This document shows, in pieces, positions 11,096 to 23,057 of a stretch of 64,000 bases of DNA (the first letter of the stretch is position 1; each line of letters starts with the position of its first letter). Source of the stretch: Laguncularia racemosa (lineage: Eukaryota; Streptophyta; Magnoliopsida; Myrtales; Combretaceae); NCBI GenBank assembly GCA_037954665.1, contig JBBMOL010000298.1, positions 1 through 64,000 on the forward strand, in the 5' to 3' direction. Made by a program: the position numbers and the translations under genes. A model generated the notes under the pieces. The model saw only the letters and a list, made by a program, of their open reading frames with translations. It did not search any database and was not told the DNA's origin.

Positions 11096-11876
11096 ACCAT
11101 CGTCATTACGAATGTTGTCGTTGCAAATGTGGTTACTGCAAATATTGTTGCTACAAATGTTGCTGCTGCAAATATCATCATTGTGAATGTCTTTATTGTC
11201 GTTACAAACATCATCATCACAAGTATCATTGTTGCAAACATCATTGCTGCAAATATCATTGCAGGTAATGTTGTCGTCATAGTAAAGTTTATTGCTACAA
11301 ATGTCATCATCACTATAGCAAAAATCTTCACCACAAATATCATCTTTGTAAATGTCATCATCCTGCTAAAGGTTGTTATTACAAACATTACATCACAAAT
11401 ATTATCACTGCAAATATTGTCGCTGCATATATCGTCACTACAAAGATCATTGCTACAAATGTCATCATCATTGTGAAGTTTGTCGCTACAAATGTCATCA
11501 TCATCGCAAATATCAATGCTAAAATTATAGTCGTTTCAATGTTCTCGTCGTCACTATAAACACCATCACCACAAGTATCATCGCTATAAATGTCATCACT
11601 AAAAATGTAGTCACCACAAATATCATCGCTATAAATGTCGTTGCTATAGATATTGTCACCACATATATGGTCACTATAAATGTCATTATTATCACTACAA
11701 ACATCATCACCACATATATCATCATTGCAAATGTTGTCCCTGTAATTATTATTACTAGAAATACCATCACTGTAAATGTCCTCATCATCACCACAAATAT
11801 CATTACTATAATCGTAGTCGCCACAAATATGGTCACTGTAAATATTATCACATATATATATCATCACTACAAATGT
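11096..11876 (+). repeat. 15-bp-period minisatellite, segment c
   Basis: Same unit and strand sense as segments a and b. It includes the A2 target copy at its start and the A3 target copy aatgt (11872-11876) at its end. Confidence 0.93.
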
Positions 11877-12536
11877 TGATACGAACTACACCAACCCGTG
11901 ACGAAACCCAATACCAATACGTTCGGAAATTCGTTGCCCAAGACGCCCAAACACCTAAAGTGGAAACCGCGACCCATTGTCTATAAGCGAGAAAAGAACC
12001 TTGGTATAAAATGAAGACGCCATAATCGGGATGAAAGACCGATTGATAAGTCGGGATGAACGCCACGGAAATTAATCCGATAAGTTCGATTTAGTTCTTA
12101 AAGAACCAAGAGAGGTGCCTCTCAAAAGTGTTTAATGTTCAAAGATGTAAATTCTATGTTATTCTAAACCTTAGGAGCTTTTATACTAGGGTTACAATTC
12201 ATGAAAAACAAGTCCAAAACAACGTAGCTTGGATAAGTTGAGTAAAAACACGAAAACAGAACAAGCTGGCCGGCAGGGGATACACGACCGTATACTTTGG
12301 CCGTGTACCATTTTGTACAACTTCTGGCAACTTACATGGCCGTGTACACGACCATGTACTTTGATCGTGTACCTTTCCGTGCATTTGCTTGACTCCATAC
12401 ACGGCTGTGCCTTTTAGCCGTGTGTCTGGCCGTGTATGATTCTGTGCAATCTTGAGATTCTTACGCGGTCGTGCCTTGAAAGTACACGCCCTCTTCAACC
12501 CGTATCCGGTGTGACTTGTATAAGAGCAAGGGTCTT
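11877..12536 (-). repeat. A3 3' LTR, first part
   Basis: 660 bp up to the T1 insertion, with palindrome cluster 12275-12500. The last five bases (gtctt, 12532-12536) are the T1 target copy. Confidence 0.93.
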
Positions 12537-14102
12537 TGTTGAATGAATCGCAATCATACAAATTAAAATCCTTTTTACTCCGACTCTTCCTTGCGATCAA
12601 TTAGGCAAGTGCACCTATCGATTACAGTAGTATAGAGTTTAAGCACGGATATCGTTCCCTCAGGGATCTACAAGTACTAATACTAACCTCAAACCGACTA
12701 TCTAACCTCACAATTTCGAGGTGAATTGATTTAACCAAATTACTTAAATTAAACTAAATTATCTAATAGAAATGAAATCAATGGATATCAAACAATGAGT
12801 TAAATTATCAAATTCAATGTTCCAATGCATACCCCACTCTTACTACTCATCTAATTACTATGCAACTTCAATCCTTAGAAAACTAATTAATGAATACTGA
12901 TTATCTCTGATCCGCGGGGCATCTAACACTAAGTTAATGTTTTTTCCAAAATCACTAACTCTTAATTCTAACTGTATTAACAAAGATCCCTCTTTTATTA
13001 ACAACAATCAAAATTGCATGATTATACCACAACCCTCAATTAGATTAAATCATTATATCTAATCTAATACGGAAAACTTATGCTTTCTATCCCTAGATTG
13101 CATACAAGCCTTTTCATCCGATGTATGATCTATTCAAATAAGAGATTTCCCAATCAACTTATCAGAAATCAATGTAATCTAATGCTGGCCAAACATCAAA
13201 TCAACAATATATAATAAACAACATGGATGAAATCAAAGATGCTCAATCATCATTAATTTTGCAATAAATCCAATGTTACATAGTAATCAGACTTTCGTAA
13301 GATTCGGGTATGAAATAATTAGCTACACATGGTTCTCAAAGAATAACAAAACGAAATAATCAAATCCATGTGTGAAACACTTCTAGAATTAAAGCTCGAA
13401 AATTCCTTTGGCTGCTGTTGTTCTCCCAAAATTCCAGTACGTGTTTTCTGCCTTCTCTCTCCTCTTTCTCTCTCTTCAAAGACGACTATTTATACCTAGG
13501 GTAGCTTCCTCCCTGGCGTGTAGAAGATATCCTTCAAATATGGACGAAAGATTTAAAGATATCTTTCCCTCGATAGACACACGGTCATACTACACGGGCG
13601 TGTAGATAAACCGTGTATCTCTCTGAGCCAGTGAACTCTGGGCGTGTATATCCCATACGGCCGTTTGCAATAGCCGTGTATATCTCTGTCTTCTTTGTTC
13701 TTCGTACACGGTTGATTACACGGGTGTGTATTCCAACCGTGTGTCCTCCTCAATGCACGGTTGGCTTACACGGGTGTGTATTCCAACCGTGTACTGGTCT
13801 GTCCTGAAAACTCTTCTTCCACGCTGATACACGGGCGTGTATCCGAACCGTGTAATCTCCTAATTCCTTCACACGGCCGTTTATAAAACCGTGTGACTTC
13901 CTTTAACTTCAAAGCATTCCCTTTTTACTTGCTTTTATCTCCAATTCGTCTTGAATTAAATACTTTTCATCAAATCATCCTTTTCCACACCTGAACATGA
14001 AATATAAATCAATCAAGCATCATAATCTTATATTTTCACGCCCAATTATCTCAAAAATTGACTTAATCATCTCCAATTATAAGAGTTAAAATAGATTTAT
14101 CA
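12537..14102 (-). repeat. T1 3' LTR
   Basis: 1566 bp, TG...CA. It contains an array of nested palindromes with arms ACACGG/CCGTGT at about 13570-13895, and a TATA box on the minus strand at 13496-13504 (TATAAATAG). The short ORFs inside are not genes. Confidence 0.95.
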
Positions 14103-14116
14103 AATTTCCCCACACT
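14103..14116 (-). other. T1 polypurine tract
   Basis: Minus strand reads AGTGTGGGGAAATT directly before the 3' LTR. The adjoining CACTTGAGCATTTGCTTGTC region is typical of Athila-type 3' ends. Confidence 0.8.
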
Positions 14117-15794
14117 TGAGCATTTGCTTGTCCTTAAGCAAATTACACATATGGAAGTCTCAATTCTCATAATTCTTAAAACTCAAGAAGAAATTCAATC
14201 ATTAACCCCACTTTACACCAGGATAGTCACCATTTTCCAAAATTCACCTTTCTTATCACTCAATCTTATTAATAACTTGTATTCAAAATACCAATAGTAG
14301 ATTTCCAGTATTAATCCAAGTAAGTGAAACTTTTACCCTTTATCATTTAACCAAAAATCTTAAAGTTAAGATCAGACTTATAATCATAGAACTCAGGCAT
14401 ATACATCCACTTATTTCCTGGATCTTTTTCCCTTTTTGGATTGGGAGTTCAACCTTTTAGTACCTTTTTTTAGTCAATTAACCCATGTAACGAACTTTTA
14501 ATCGATAATCCCGGGCTCGTCACCTAAGTTAACAGACGTTATCCCCTCAAGCATAGAGGGCATCCCTCGGATTTACTTGTTCGGGTTGAATTAACTAATC
14601 AATCCCTTCTCTTTTTTTTTTTTTTTAGTGAATAAGAGCGGTTTCCTTGGCCAGTAAGTCCCAGACCAGATGATCTTAGGCTACTATGTTTTAAGATACC
14701 CCTTCGAACCTCTACCACTCGAATCCAAATATTCTAATTTAAAGCCTCATTTAGTTCAGTTTTCTCGGATTTTACTCATAACCCTTGTAGCGAGCTTTCA
14801 GCCAATGATCCCGAGTTCATCACCCAAGTCAATAGATGTTATTCCCCAGAAAGGGAACCCCTCAGACTTAATTACTCGAGTCAATGAGATCCACTTCTGA
14901 ACTATTTGTTATTGTTCATCATTTTTTTTTCATCAAATTACTCCCAATTTGTGTTCTATTCCATTATTTTTGTAAGGGAAAGTCACCAAGCTATAAGTAT
15001 CACTTGTTCCTTCATTCAAGATCGCAAAATCAAATCCTAAATCTGAAATGAAAGCCTAAATAACAAGTAAGTCTCCCTCACATGGATACCATACTATAAC
15101 TCTAAAAAGATAAAGAGAATACAAAATAAGAGAATAATACAAAATTCGAAAAATTTCCCATGAAATAGCTGCCTATACAAGTGGAATTTTATGTTTCCTT
15201 TAGCAACTATTTCTCATCATCATTAAGCTTCCAAATGTTACTTAAACAAGGGAAATTGAGCATTTAAAAGTCCATAAGTTCATTGCTCTTGTGATATCTT
15301 TCTGTTCTTTCTATTCCCTTTCCCACACTTAAAATCAGACATTGTCCCCAATGTCTGCCCACAAAGTACACTAATGAAAGAAAATAGAAACAATAAAGGA
15401 AGAAAGAAAAATGAAACTCCCCTGAAATCTATAAGTGGCAAGTCATTCGCAGGGGAAACTCCATTAAAGTGCAAAATCCTTGAATCATCCTTCTGAGATC
15501 ATCAGCTTTCAACATTCAATCAGCACCAGCGAAAGTCTAAATGGGTATAGAAAAAATCCTAAAAACAAAACACACTAAAAGAAAAACTAAAAGAAATGAT
15601 TATCACCAAAACAAATTAGCACAAGTCAATATCATCCAAGTTTATCACAGATAGTTAAAGTCACAGCGAATAGTCAACAAAAATAATTCAGGGTTAGACA
15701 GATAAGTTAGCAAATAGTTAGGAAAAATCAGTCATCATCCTTCTCAGACACATAGTCTTCATCGTCGGAGCTTTCCTCAGCAACCATTCGCTCC
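14117..15794 (-). other. T1 3' untranslated region with diverged duplication
   Basis: About 1.7 kb between the third ORF and the 3' LTR without coding signal. It includes a T-run near 14612-14628 and two diverged direct copies of one segment (about 14450-14610 and 14755-14905). Confidence 0.75.
14450..14905 (-). repeat. diverged tandem duplication in T1 3' UTR
   Basis: Two copies about 300 bp apart share the order: Athila-like CGAGCTTTNAGCC segment, ATCCCGRGYTC, TCACCNAAGT, ACGTTATNCCC, then a segment ending TTACTYG. They differ at many positions, so the duplication is old. Confidence 0.65.
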
Positions 15795-17043
15795 TTACCT
15801 GGTCTGTGGGGGGCTTTCCTCTGATAGAGCAGGTAGAGCAGAAGACGATCCTCCCTCAGTATGCCTCTGTCGGCTGATCGGTTCGGGAGGGATCACGTCT
15901 TCTTCGCTTGAGCTGGCATAGGAAGAGAACTGAATGTCTAACTTCTCACCAAGCTTGGTGAAGCAATCGATTAAAAACTTCTTCAGTCCCTTCTGCCGTT
16001 TTTCCATCTTAGTGATCTTCTGCTTCATCATCTTCTGGCTTTTCTTTATCTCTCCCACATCACGCGATAGCTGAGAAACCAGCTCTAGCATCTGCACATG
16101 GCCGGAAGGTTCAGCCTGCAGTTGTGGTTCCTCTTCTTCCTCTTCCCCTATCTCCTCTTTAGCGCCAGCGTCAATTGGTTGGAAATTCCAATCGCTTAAT
16201 ATCCTGGCCTTAAGCTTCAGAGATCGCCCAATGAAATCACTAGGTGCTCGAAATGGGAATAGACCCAGATTTTTCAAAATTCTAATAATTAGAGCACCTA
16301 GGAAAACCCCTTTCGGTCCTTTCTCTGCCTGGCGCTGAAGACAAAAAGCGGCAAAAACACCCACATTGACGCGGGTTCCAGTATGCATGGCCCACAACTG
16401 AAATAACTCTCTGGCGTTAACAACGCCCTCTGAATCGATCCTACCAGTGGTAGAGCGAGCCATAATGTAATGTAGGATATGATGTACTCTATTTCTCAAT
16501 TGAGAGGCCTTGGTGTGAGAGGCACTATAGGCACCAATACCATACCGAGTCCATAAAGAGATAGAGTTCGTTGGGCCCCACGAAACCGGAAGGGTGCGAA
16601 ACTCAGGGGTTTGAAGAAAACCCTCATCATAGATTCCCATAGCCTCTATGAACTCAGTCATGGACATCTTATGGTACTCACCTTGGGCCAGAAACTCAAC
16701 TTCGTTTCTTACACCAGCATTCATTGTTCCTGAGATCTTGAAGGTGGCTAAAAAAGTAAGAATTAACTCCTCGTATAAGTCTTCTTCGATCATGAACAGG
16801 TGAAACTAGGCTCGGTCAGCGAAGAGCCTCTCAAATTGTTGGACCAACCCAAATCATCTCAAAACGTCCCAGTCCAACACCACATTCAGTTTGATGACTT
16901 TTTTTTTACTTATATAGGGTAAAGAGTTCTTTATCCTTCTCTTGAATATTTACAAGGTATCGAAGAGCTTCAGATTGGCTTGAACTACCCGTTTCGGATC
17001 GACTTCTTTTCTTCTTTTGAGCAACAGTCTTGACGCGTGGCAT
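15795..17043 (-). pseudogene. T1 third ORF, ATHILA ORF1-like / plant transposon protein domain
   Basis: Non-gag, non-pol ORF in the envelope position. The likely start is the ATG at 17043 (MPRVK, K/R- and S-rich N-terminus). A frameshift lies in a nine-base homopolymer at 16899-16907, followed by two in-frame stops upstream of the intact 332-codon stretch 16793-15795. That stretch has a helical core with a RNRVHHILHYIMAR motif and FLGALIIRILKNLGLF, then an acidic run, a predicted coiled coil (VSQLSRDVGEIKKSQKMM) and a Ser-rich end. It resembles the ATHILA ORF-1 / putative plant transposon protein families. Function unknown; no clear signal peptide or fusion peptide was seen, so 'env' is only positional. 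Confidence 0.75.
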
Positions 17044-17049
17044 CTTGTC

Positions 17050-18357
17050 AAAGGAAATAAGCAGAACCTGATCATACCAAGAATAAAAGAGTCTAAAACA
17101 AACAAAGCCCGTAGGTAATACATCAAATAACCACATCGCAAACAAGGAATTCCACCATTAGCATCACGGAAGCACGCAAAACCATAAAAATTAAGGTTCA
17201 CAGTATCATACACGGTTCTTGGGCACGGGAGTGTATTGTAGCCGTGTATATCAGAAAATCCCCGCCAAAATTTGAAAAACAACTCATAAACGGCCGTGTA
17301 TTGCAAGAAATTACGAGAGAATCATCAATCACATGCACTAATAGTGCTTAAAGCAAAAATCCCTTTAGCATGCAATCCAAAATACGTTCCAATCACAAAG
17401 GATCACGCATGAACGGTTCGAAACCCTAGATTTTCTAATCCAAACAGCGATCGAGCAATGGAGAATGGAAAAACTTCACAAATCGCATGAAAAACATCAT
17501 CTATACTCAAATAAACAAAAGCCCTAAGGTTTCATTATCCTCCACATGTCATAACATGCCACATTCACATGGAAATCTGACATTGAGTGAGAAAATAGAG
17601 AGGGAAGCAAGAGAAAGGAAAAAGAATGAGAAAGATCTTACCTTGTCAAAGCAATGGGAGAGGGAAACCAATAAGGGAATGAAAAGGGAATGATGTATAG
17701 AGAGAAAAGATATGTAGATGAGAGTGTACTGAAAATGAGGGGTACAGTTATCAAAAAGGGTATAAATACCCGAACACACACGGTCCCCATACACGGGCGT
17801 GTAATGCGCCCGTGTATAGGCCTAAGCTGCGAAAGCACGGGTATAACACACGGCGGTGTTATACAACCGTGTACCCCTCTGACTTCTAGTTAGAAAACTT
17901 ACCTCTCATACACGATCGGACACACGCCGGTGTGTACTGACCGTGTATTCCTCTGTGGCTCACTCCCCATACACGGATTTGATAAACGGCCGTTTCCCTT
18001 AGCCGTGTCTACCTTGTTCAAAATTTCCTTGTATACACAGTCAGGACACACGAGCGTGTGTTTTGACCGTGTATTCCTGTGTGGGTCACCGTTCTCTCTA
18101 CACGGGCGCGATACACACCTGTGTATTTAATCCGTGTGTCTCCTGAAGGTTAAAATTTTCCTTCTCTTGATTATTTCTTGAAGTCTATCTCCTCAAAAAG
18201 CTTCTTCATAAATACTCCTCTGTTAAACTTTGGAAAAAGAAAAACAAATATGGTGATAACTCAAAACAAAAATGAAACTTACCTAATTGCATGGATTGCC
18301 TCCCATCAAGCGCTTTTGTTTAACGTCGTTTGCTCAACGAAATGAAGCTCCTTGTGA
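17050..18357 (-). other. T1 spacer between truncated pol and third ORF
   Basis: About 1.3 kb non-coding. Two clusters of ACACGG/CCGTGT palindromes (about 17205-17300 and 17775-18145), like those in the LTRs. Near 18300-18350 is the GCGCTTTTGTTTAACGTCGT segment that usually follows pol in Athila-type elements, so the deletion ran from RT to the end of pol. Confidence 0.75.
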
Positions 18358-18560
18358 TTAAGTCACCGGAGGGTGGAGTCTAAACTCCTCTTGGCTCTCT
18401 TTCTTGTTAGGGTTTAACCTTCTTTGAGGTTGCACCACAGGTTTGAAATCCTCCTCCAACAGAATCTTATGGGTGCAAAACGAAGGACTAATACCCTTTA
18501 TATCAGATATCTTCCGAGCAAGAGCACCCTTGTGCTCCTTCAAGACCCTTTTGTAAGCTA
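18358..18560 (-). pseudogene. pol: T1 RT N-terminal remnant
   Basis: After a frameshift from the protease frame the minus strand reads VLKEHKGALARKISDIKGI, SFCTHKILLE and RRLNPNK, the conserved entry into Athila RT, and then stops. Everything from there to the end of integrase is missing. Confidence 0.85.
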
Positions 18561-19225
18561 TCCCTTTGCTCCCTTGTTAGACTAGCTGAAATAATGACAG
18601 GGAGTTTAGAATCGGCCTCCAAAAAGGCATATTCAAGGTACTCAGGGAGTTGCTTCAACTCAAGTTCTGGGGGTTCCTCAACCGACGGTTTCAATCTTCC
18701 TTCCTCACTGACCCCAATCTTCTCAAACCCCTTTCTACAAACTACTTCCTCACAAGCTCTCAGATGAGCTTTCACATTTTGAATCTCCACATTTTCACTC
18801 ACATCATCATCATCCACTATCAAACTCAATTCAAGAGGATCTCTACACATCAACTCTTGCATAACACAATTTACCGACCTGTCAACACAATCTATAGCAT
18901 AACATGTATCGTCGGCGTTCAAAGTTTGTTTCAGTGCTGCTGGGATTCTCACCACTAGTTCATCCTCCCCCATTCTCAAAACTAATCTTCCATCCGCCAC
19001 ATCAATCACAGCTCTTGCAGTGGCCAAAAATGGTCGTCCTAAGATCAGCGGAACCTCCACATCTGCATCCATATCAAGGATTACAAAATCAACAGGGAAG
19101 ATAAAGTTTTCTACCTTAACCAGAACGTCCTCAATGATTCCTCTAGGGACTTTGATCGAGCGATCTGCCAGTTGCAGGCTCATCCTCGTTTGGTTTGGCT
19201 CTCCCAAGTTCAGTTGCTTAAACAA
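18503..19225 (-). pseudogene. pol: T1 aspartic protease region, frameshifted
   Basis: Retropepsin-type region: ALADLGASI (just upstream in the gag frame), then FKQLNLGE, SIKVPRGIIEDVLVKV, FPVDFVILDM and PLILGRPFLATARAVID, all typical of Athila protease. A small deletion around 19218-19225 separates it from gag. The C-terminal part is acidic and Cys-containing without a recognisable domain. Confidence 0.85.
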
Positions 19226-21128
19226 TGAGTATTATGCTCGCCCCGAGATCCGCCAAAGCTCTCTCTATCGGTAGTTCACCTATTAAGCATGGAATAGTGA
19301 AACTACCCGGATCCTTAAGCTTCTTGGGCAACTTATTTTGCAAAATCGCCGAACACTCAGCTCCAACAACTGCAGTAGAGATATCTTCCAACCGTTTCTT
19401 ATTCGAGAGCAAATCCTTTAGGAATTTCGCGTACCTGGGCATCTGCGCAAGAGCTTCCACAAACGGTATGTTGATATGTAATTGTTTAAAAAAGTTTAGA
19501 AACTTACCGAAGTGCTCTTGATCCTTATCCTTTTTCAGACGTCCCGGATACGGAATTGGAGGCTTGTATGGCTGAACAGTGGATGCTTTAACTTTGCCTT
19601 GAACACACTCTTTCTCTTTGATCTCCTCAGCCCCTTGTTCCTTCTCAGTACCCCCTTCTTCTTTCTTCTCAACCCCTTTTTCAAGCGCAACCCCTTGCAC
19701 TCCAATAGTGTCAGATTGCAATTCCTTACCGCTCCTTAGAGTCACTGCCTTTACCTGTTCCCGAGGATTGGGTTCGGTGTTTCCAGGCAAGGATCCTTGC
19801 GGTCTTTTTGAAAGCAATTTTGCTATCTGACCCACCTGAGTTTCCAAGTTATGAATGGACGCCTCATGATTCCTTAGAGCTGCCTTTGTGGATTGTTGGC
19901 ATTGCTCGGATGTTTGGATGAACTTGGAGATCATGTCCTCTAGATTGGACTTCTTTTCTGGAAGAGGTGGTGGAGGAGGCCTTTGGAATCCCGGTGCAGG
20001 TGCATTGCCCCGAGGGAATTGTGGATTACTCTATGAAAAATTGGGGTGATTGCGCCAACCCGGATTATAGGTGTTGCTATAAGGGTTGTTCTGAGGCCTT
20101 GTAGGGTTACCTACATAATCAATCTGCTCTGTAGTCCCTTGTGCCATGAAATCGGTTGATGAATCGGTTGGATAATATAGGGGTGGGGTAGACATTGCCA
20201 TCTTATCGACCTTTCTAGCTAGAGCATCGACCTTTGCCGCAATGGTGGTCATCATATCCACTTCATGAACACCTACCACTCTCGGTCTTACTCTGGCGTT
20301 TCTCCATTGATGGTTGTTCTTGGCCATGTTCTCAAACAATTCTAAAGTCTCTTCAGGAGTCTTGACATCAAGTGTGCCACCAGCAGCAGCATCGATGGTT
20401 TGTCGCGTCGGATAGTCAAGCCCATTATAGAAAGTTGAGGCTTGCAACCAGTTAGGCATTTGGTGGTGTGGGCACCGCCTAAGCAAGTCCTTAAATCGCA
20501 ACCAAGCTTCATGGAGTGGCTCATTTTCCAACTGAAGGAACGATGTGATATCATTCCTCAACCTGGCAGTTTTAGAAGGCGGAAAGTAATAGTCCAAAAA
20601 TGTTTCCGCCAATTGGGTCCAAGTCGTGATGGAGTCCCGGTCCAAAGAACTGAACCACTGCCTCACTTTTCCTCTCAAAGTGAAAGGAAACAGACGCAAC
20701 TTTAGTGCCTCATCGGACACCTCGTTCTGTTTAACGGTAACACAGATGTCTAGGAACATCTGAATATGAGCATGGGGGCCCTCGTCAGGTAATCCATCAA
20801 ATTGGCATTGATTGTGGATCATATTCATTGTAGAGGCCTTGACTTCAAAGTTGTTGGCCTCTATTGCAGGCATCACTATACACGATCCGGTACTACCCAA
20901 AGTAGGCCTAGCGTACTGAACCATGGTCCTACGTTCGTCCGCCATTGCTTCAGTATGAGATTCGCTGCTGTTCACTGATTGACTGTTCTTATCTACTGAA
21001 TTCTCACTCTCACTCAACAGCAGTTCCTCTTCACTCACAGCAGGTTCAGCACTCTTTAATTTCCTTCTGATTGTCCGATCAATCTCTGGGTCGAATTCAA
21101 GGAGTTTAGAAGAAGAACTCCTTGTCAT
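19218..21128 (-). pseudogene. gag: T1 gag, Athila type, with one in-frame stop
   Basis: Starts MTRSSSSKLLEFDPE at 21128. Capsid-like core with GLPDEGPHAHIQMFLDIC, LRLFPFTLRGKVRQWF, TWTQLAETFLDYYFPP, LRNDITSF and TFYNGLDYPTRQ, then NNPYSNTYNPGWRNHPNFS. A TAG at 20031-20033 stands where a Trp is expected. The frame continues through a proline-rich linker into a coiled-coil segment from 19934 and up to the start of the protease. No CCHC knuckle was seen, as expected for Athila gag. Apart from this stop the frame is open, agreeing with a young insertion. Confidence 0.9.
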
Positions 21129-21248
21129 AAACTGCAGAGAAAACCAATTTAATTAGTTCCCTTTATAAGAAAGTAAAACCAAGGATAACAAATGATAAGA
21201 GAAGAAATGGTCAGATTAGTCAGCGTTTAGTGTTCTTAATATCGCCGA

Positions 21249-21266
21249 TCCCCGGCAACGGCGCCA
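21249..21266 (-). other. T1 primer-binding site (Asp tRNA)
   Basis: Minus strand reads TGGCGCCGTTGCCGGGGA, complementary to the 3' end of plant Asp tRNA (GUC), six bases from the 5' LTR. Confidence 0.9.
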
Positions 21267-21272
21267 AAAACT

Positions 21273-22849
21273 TGTTGAATGAATCGCAATCATACAAATT
21301 AAAATCCTTTTTACTCCGACTCTTCCTTGCGATCAATTAGGCAAGTGCACCTATCGATTACAGTAATATAGAGTTTAAGCATGGATATCGTTCCCTCAGG
21401 GATCTACAAGTACTAATACTAACCTCAAACCGACTATCAAACCTCACAATTTCGAGGTGAATTGATTTAACCAAATTACCTAAATTAAACTAAATTATCT
21501 AATAGAAATGAAATCAATGGATATCAAACAATGAGTTAAATTATCAAATTCAATGTTCCAACGCATACCCCACTCTTACTACTCATCTAATTACTATGCA
21601 ACTTCAATCCTTAGAAAACTAATTAATGAATACTGATTATCTCTGATCCGCGGGGCATCTAACACTAAGTTAATGTTTCTTCCAAAATCACTAACTCCTA
21701 ATTCTAACCGTATTAACAAAGATCCCTCTTTTATTAACAACAATCAGAATTGCATGATTATACCACAACCCTCAATTAGATTAAATCATTATATCTAATC
21801 TAATACGGAAAACTTATGCTTTCTATCCCTAGATTGCATACAAGCCTTTTCATCTGATGTATGATCTATTCAAATAAGAAATTTCCCAATCAACTTATCA
21901 GAAATCAATGTAATCTAATGCTGGACAAACATCAAATCAACAATATATAATAAACAACATGGATGAAATCAGAGATGCTCAATCGTCATTAATTTTGCAA
22001 TAAATCCAATGTTACATATTAATCAGACTTTCGTAAGATTCGGGTACGAAATAATTAGCTACACATGGTTCTCAAAGAATAACAAAACGAAATAATGAAA
22101 TCCATGTGTGAAACACTTCTAGAATTAAAGCTCGAAAATTCCTTTGGCTGCTGTTGTTCTCCCAAAATTCCAGTACGTGTTTTCTACCTTCTCTCTCCTC
22201 TTTCTCTCTCTTCAAAGACGACTATTTATACCTAGGGTAGCTTCCTCTCTGGCGTGTAGAAGATATCCTTCAAATATGGACGAAAGATTTAAAGATATCT
22301 TTCCCTCGATAGACATACGGTCATACTACACGGCGTGTAGATAAACCGTGTATCTCTCTGAGTCAGTGAACTTTGGGCGTGTATATCCCACACGGCCGTT
22401 TGCAATAGCCGTGTATATCTCTGTCTTCTTTGTTCTTCGTATACGGTTGATTACACGGGTGTGTATTCCAACCGTGTGTCCTCCTCAATGCACGGTTGGC
22501 TTACACGGGTGTGTATTCCAACCGTGTACTGGTCTGTCCTGAAAACTCTTCTTCCACGCTGATACACGGTCTGATACACGGGCGTGTATCCGAACCGTAT
22601 AATCTCCTGATTCCTTCACACGGTTGTTTATAAAACCGTGTGACTTCCTTTAACTTCAAAGCATTCCCTTGTTACTTGCTTTTATCTCCAATTCGTCTTG
22701 AATTAAATACTTTTCATCAAATCATCCTTTTCCACACCTGAACATGAAATATAAATCAATCAAGCATCATAATCTTATATTTTCACGCCCAATTATCTCA
22801 AAAATTGACTTAATCATCTCCAATTATAAGAGTTAAAATAGATTTATCA
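21273..22849 (-). repeat. T1 5' LTR
   Basis: 1577 bp, close to identical to 12537-14102. One visible indel is a 12-base repeat of a palindrome half near 22565. Palindrome array about 22318-22645. Confidence 0.95.
22222..22230 (-). promoter_or_regulatory. T1 5' LTR TATA box
   Basis: Minus strand reads TATAAATAG inside the 5' LTR, about 950 bp before its inner end and 90 bp downstream of the palindrome array. Placement fits a core promoter. Confidence 0.6.
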
Positions 22850-22854
22850 GTCTT

Positions 22855-23044
22855 CCCATGGTTGTTCCAATCCGTTCCAACTTCATGATTGCTCCAATCC
22901 TTTCCGGCTTCATGGACATCCATTATCAACCCGTTAAGTGCTTCCTTGAGTCGTTTCCCTCGACTTCTTGTGATCAGTCCAGGAGGCACTTCAAGAGGAT
23001 CCACATTTCTTCTTCCGGTTTGGCTCTCATCATGGATCTCATCA
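22855..23044 (-). repeat. A3 3' LTR, second part
   Basis: Remaining 190 bp of the A3 LTR after T1; holds the pol tail codons. The tail frame now runs into T1. Confidence 0.93.
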
Positions 23045-23057
23045 TTCCCCTCCTCTT
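23045..23057 (-). other. A3 polypurine tract
   Basis: Same tract as in A1 and A2, next to the LTR edge. Confidence 0.88.

Larger units (their letters stand above)
12537..22849 (-). mobile_element. T1: Athila-like Ty3/gypsy element lacking RT to integrase
   Basis: 10.3 kb, inserted in the A3 LTR with target duplication gtctt (12532-12536, 22850-22854). LTRs are 12537-14102 and 21273-22849; in the first about 480 bp I count eight mismatches between them, so it is a young insertion. The PBS matches Asp tRNA, usual for Athila. Gag has the Athila signatures LRLFPFTLRGK, FPPSKTARLRNDI and a YNPGWRNHPNFS end, followed by protease and only the first residues of RT. RT, RNase H and integrase are deleted; a third ORF is kept downstream. 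Confidence 0.94.

Noticed and set aside
13613..13807. Short ORFs in LTRs (also 22348-22542, 7112-7324, 17930-18130)
   Set aside because: They lie across the ACACGG/CCGTGT palindromes and TATA region. They are not in frame with gag-pol and have no motif.
15795..17043. True viral envelope gene in T1
   Set aside because: Only the position fits. I see no signal peptide, cleavage site or transmembrane anchor, and the core resembles ATHILA ORF-1-like proteins.
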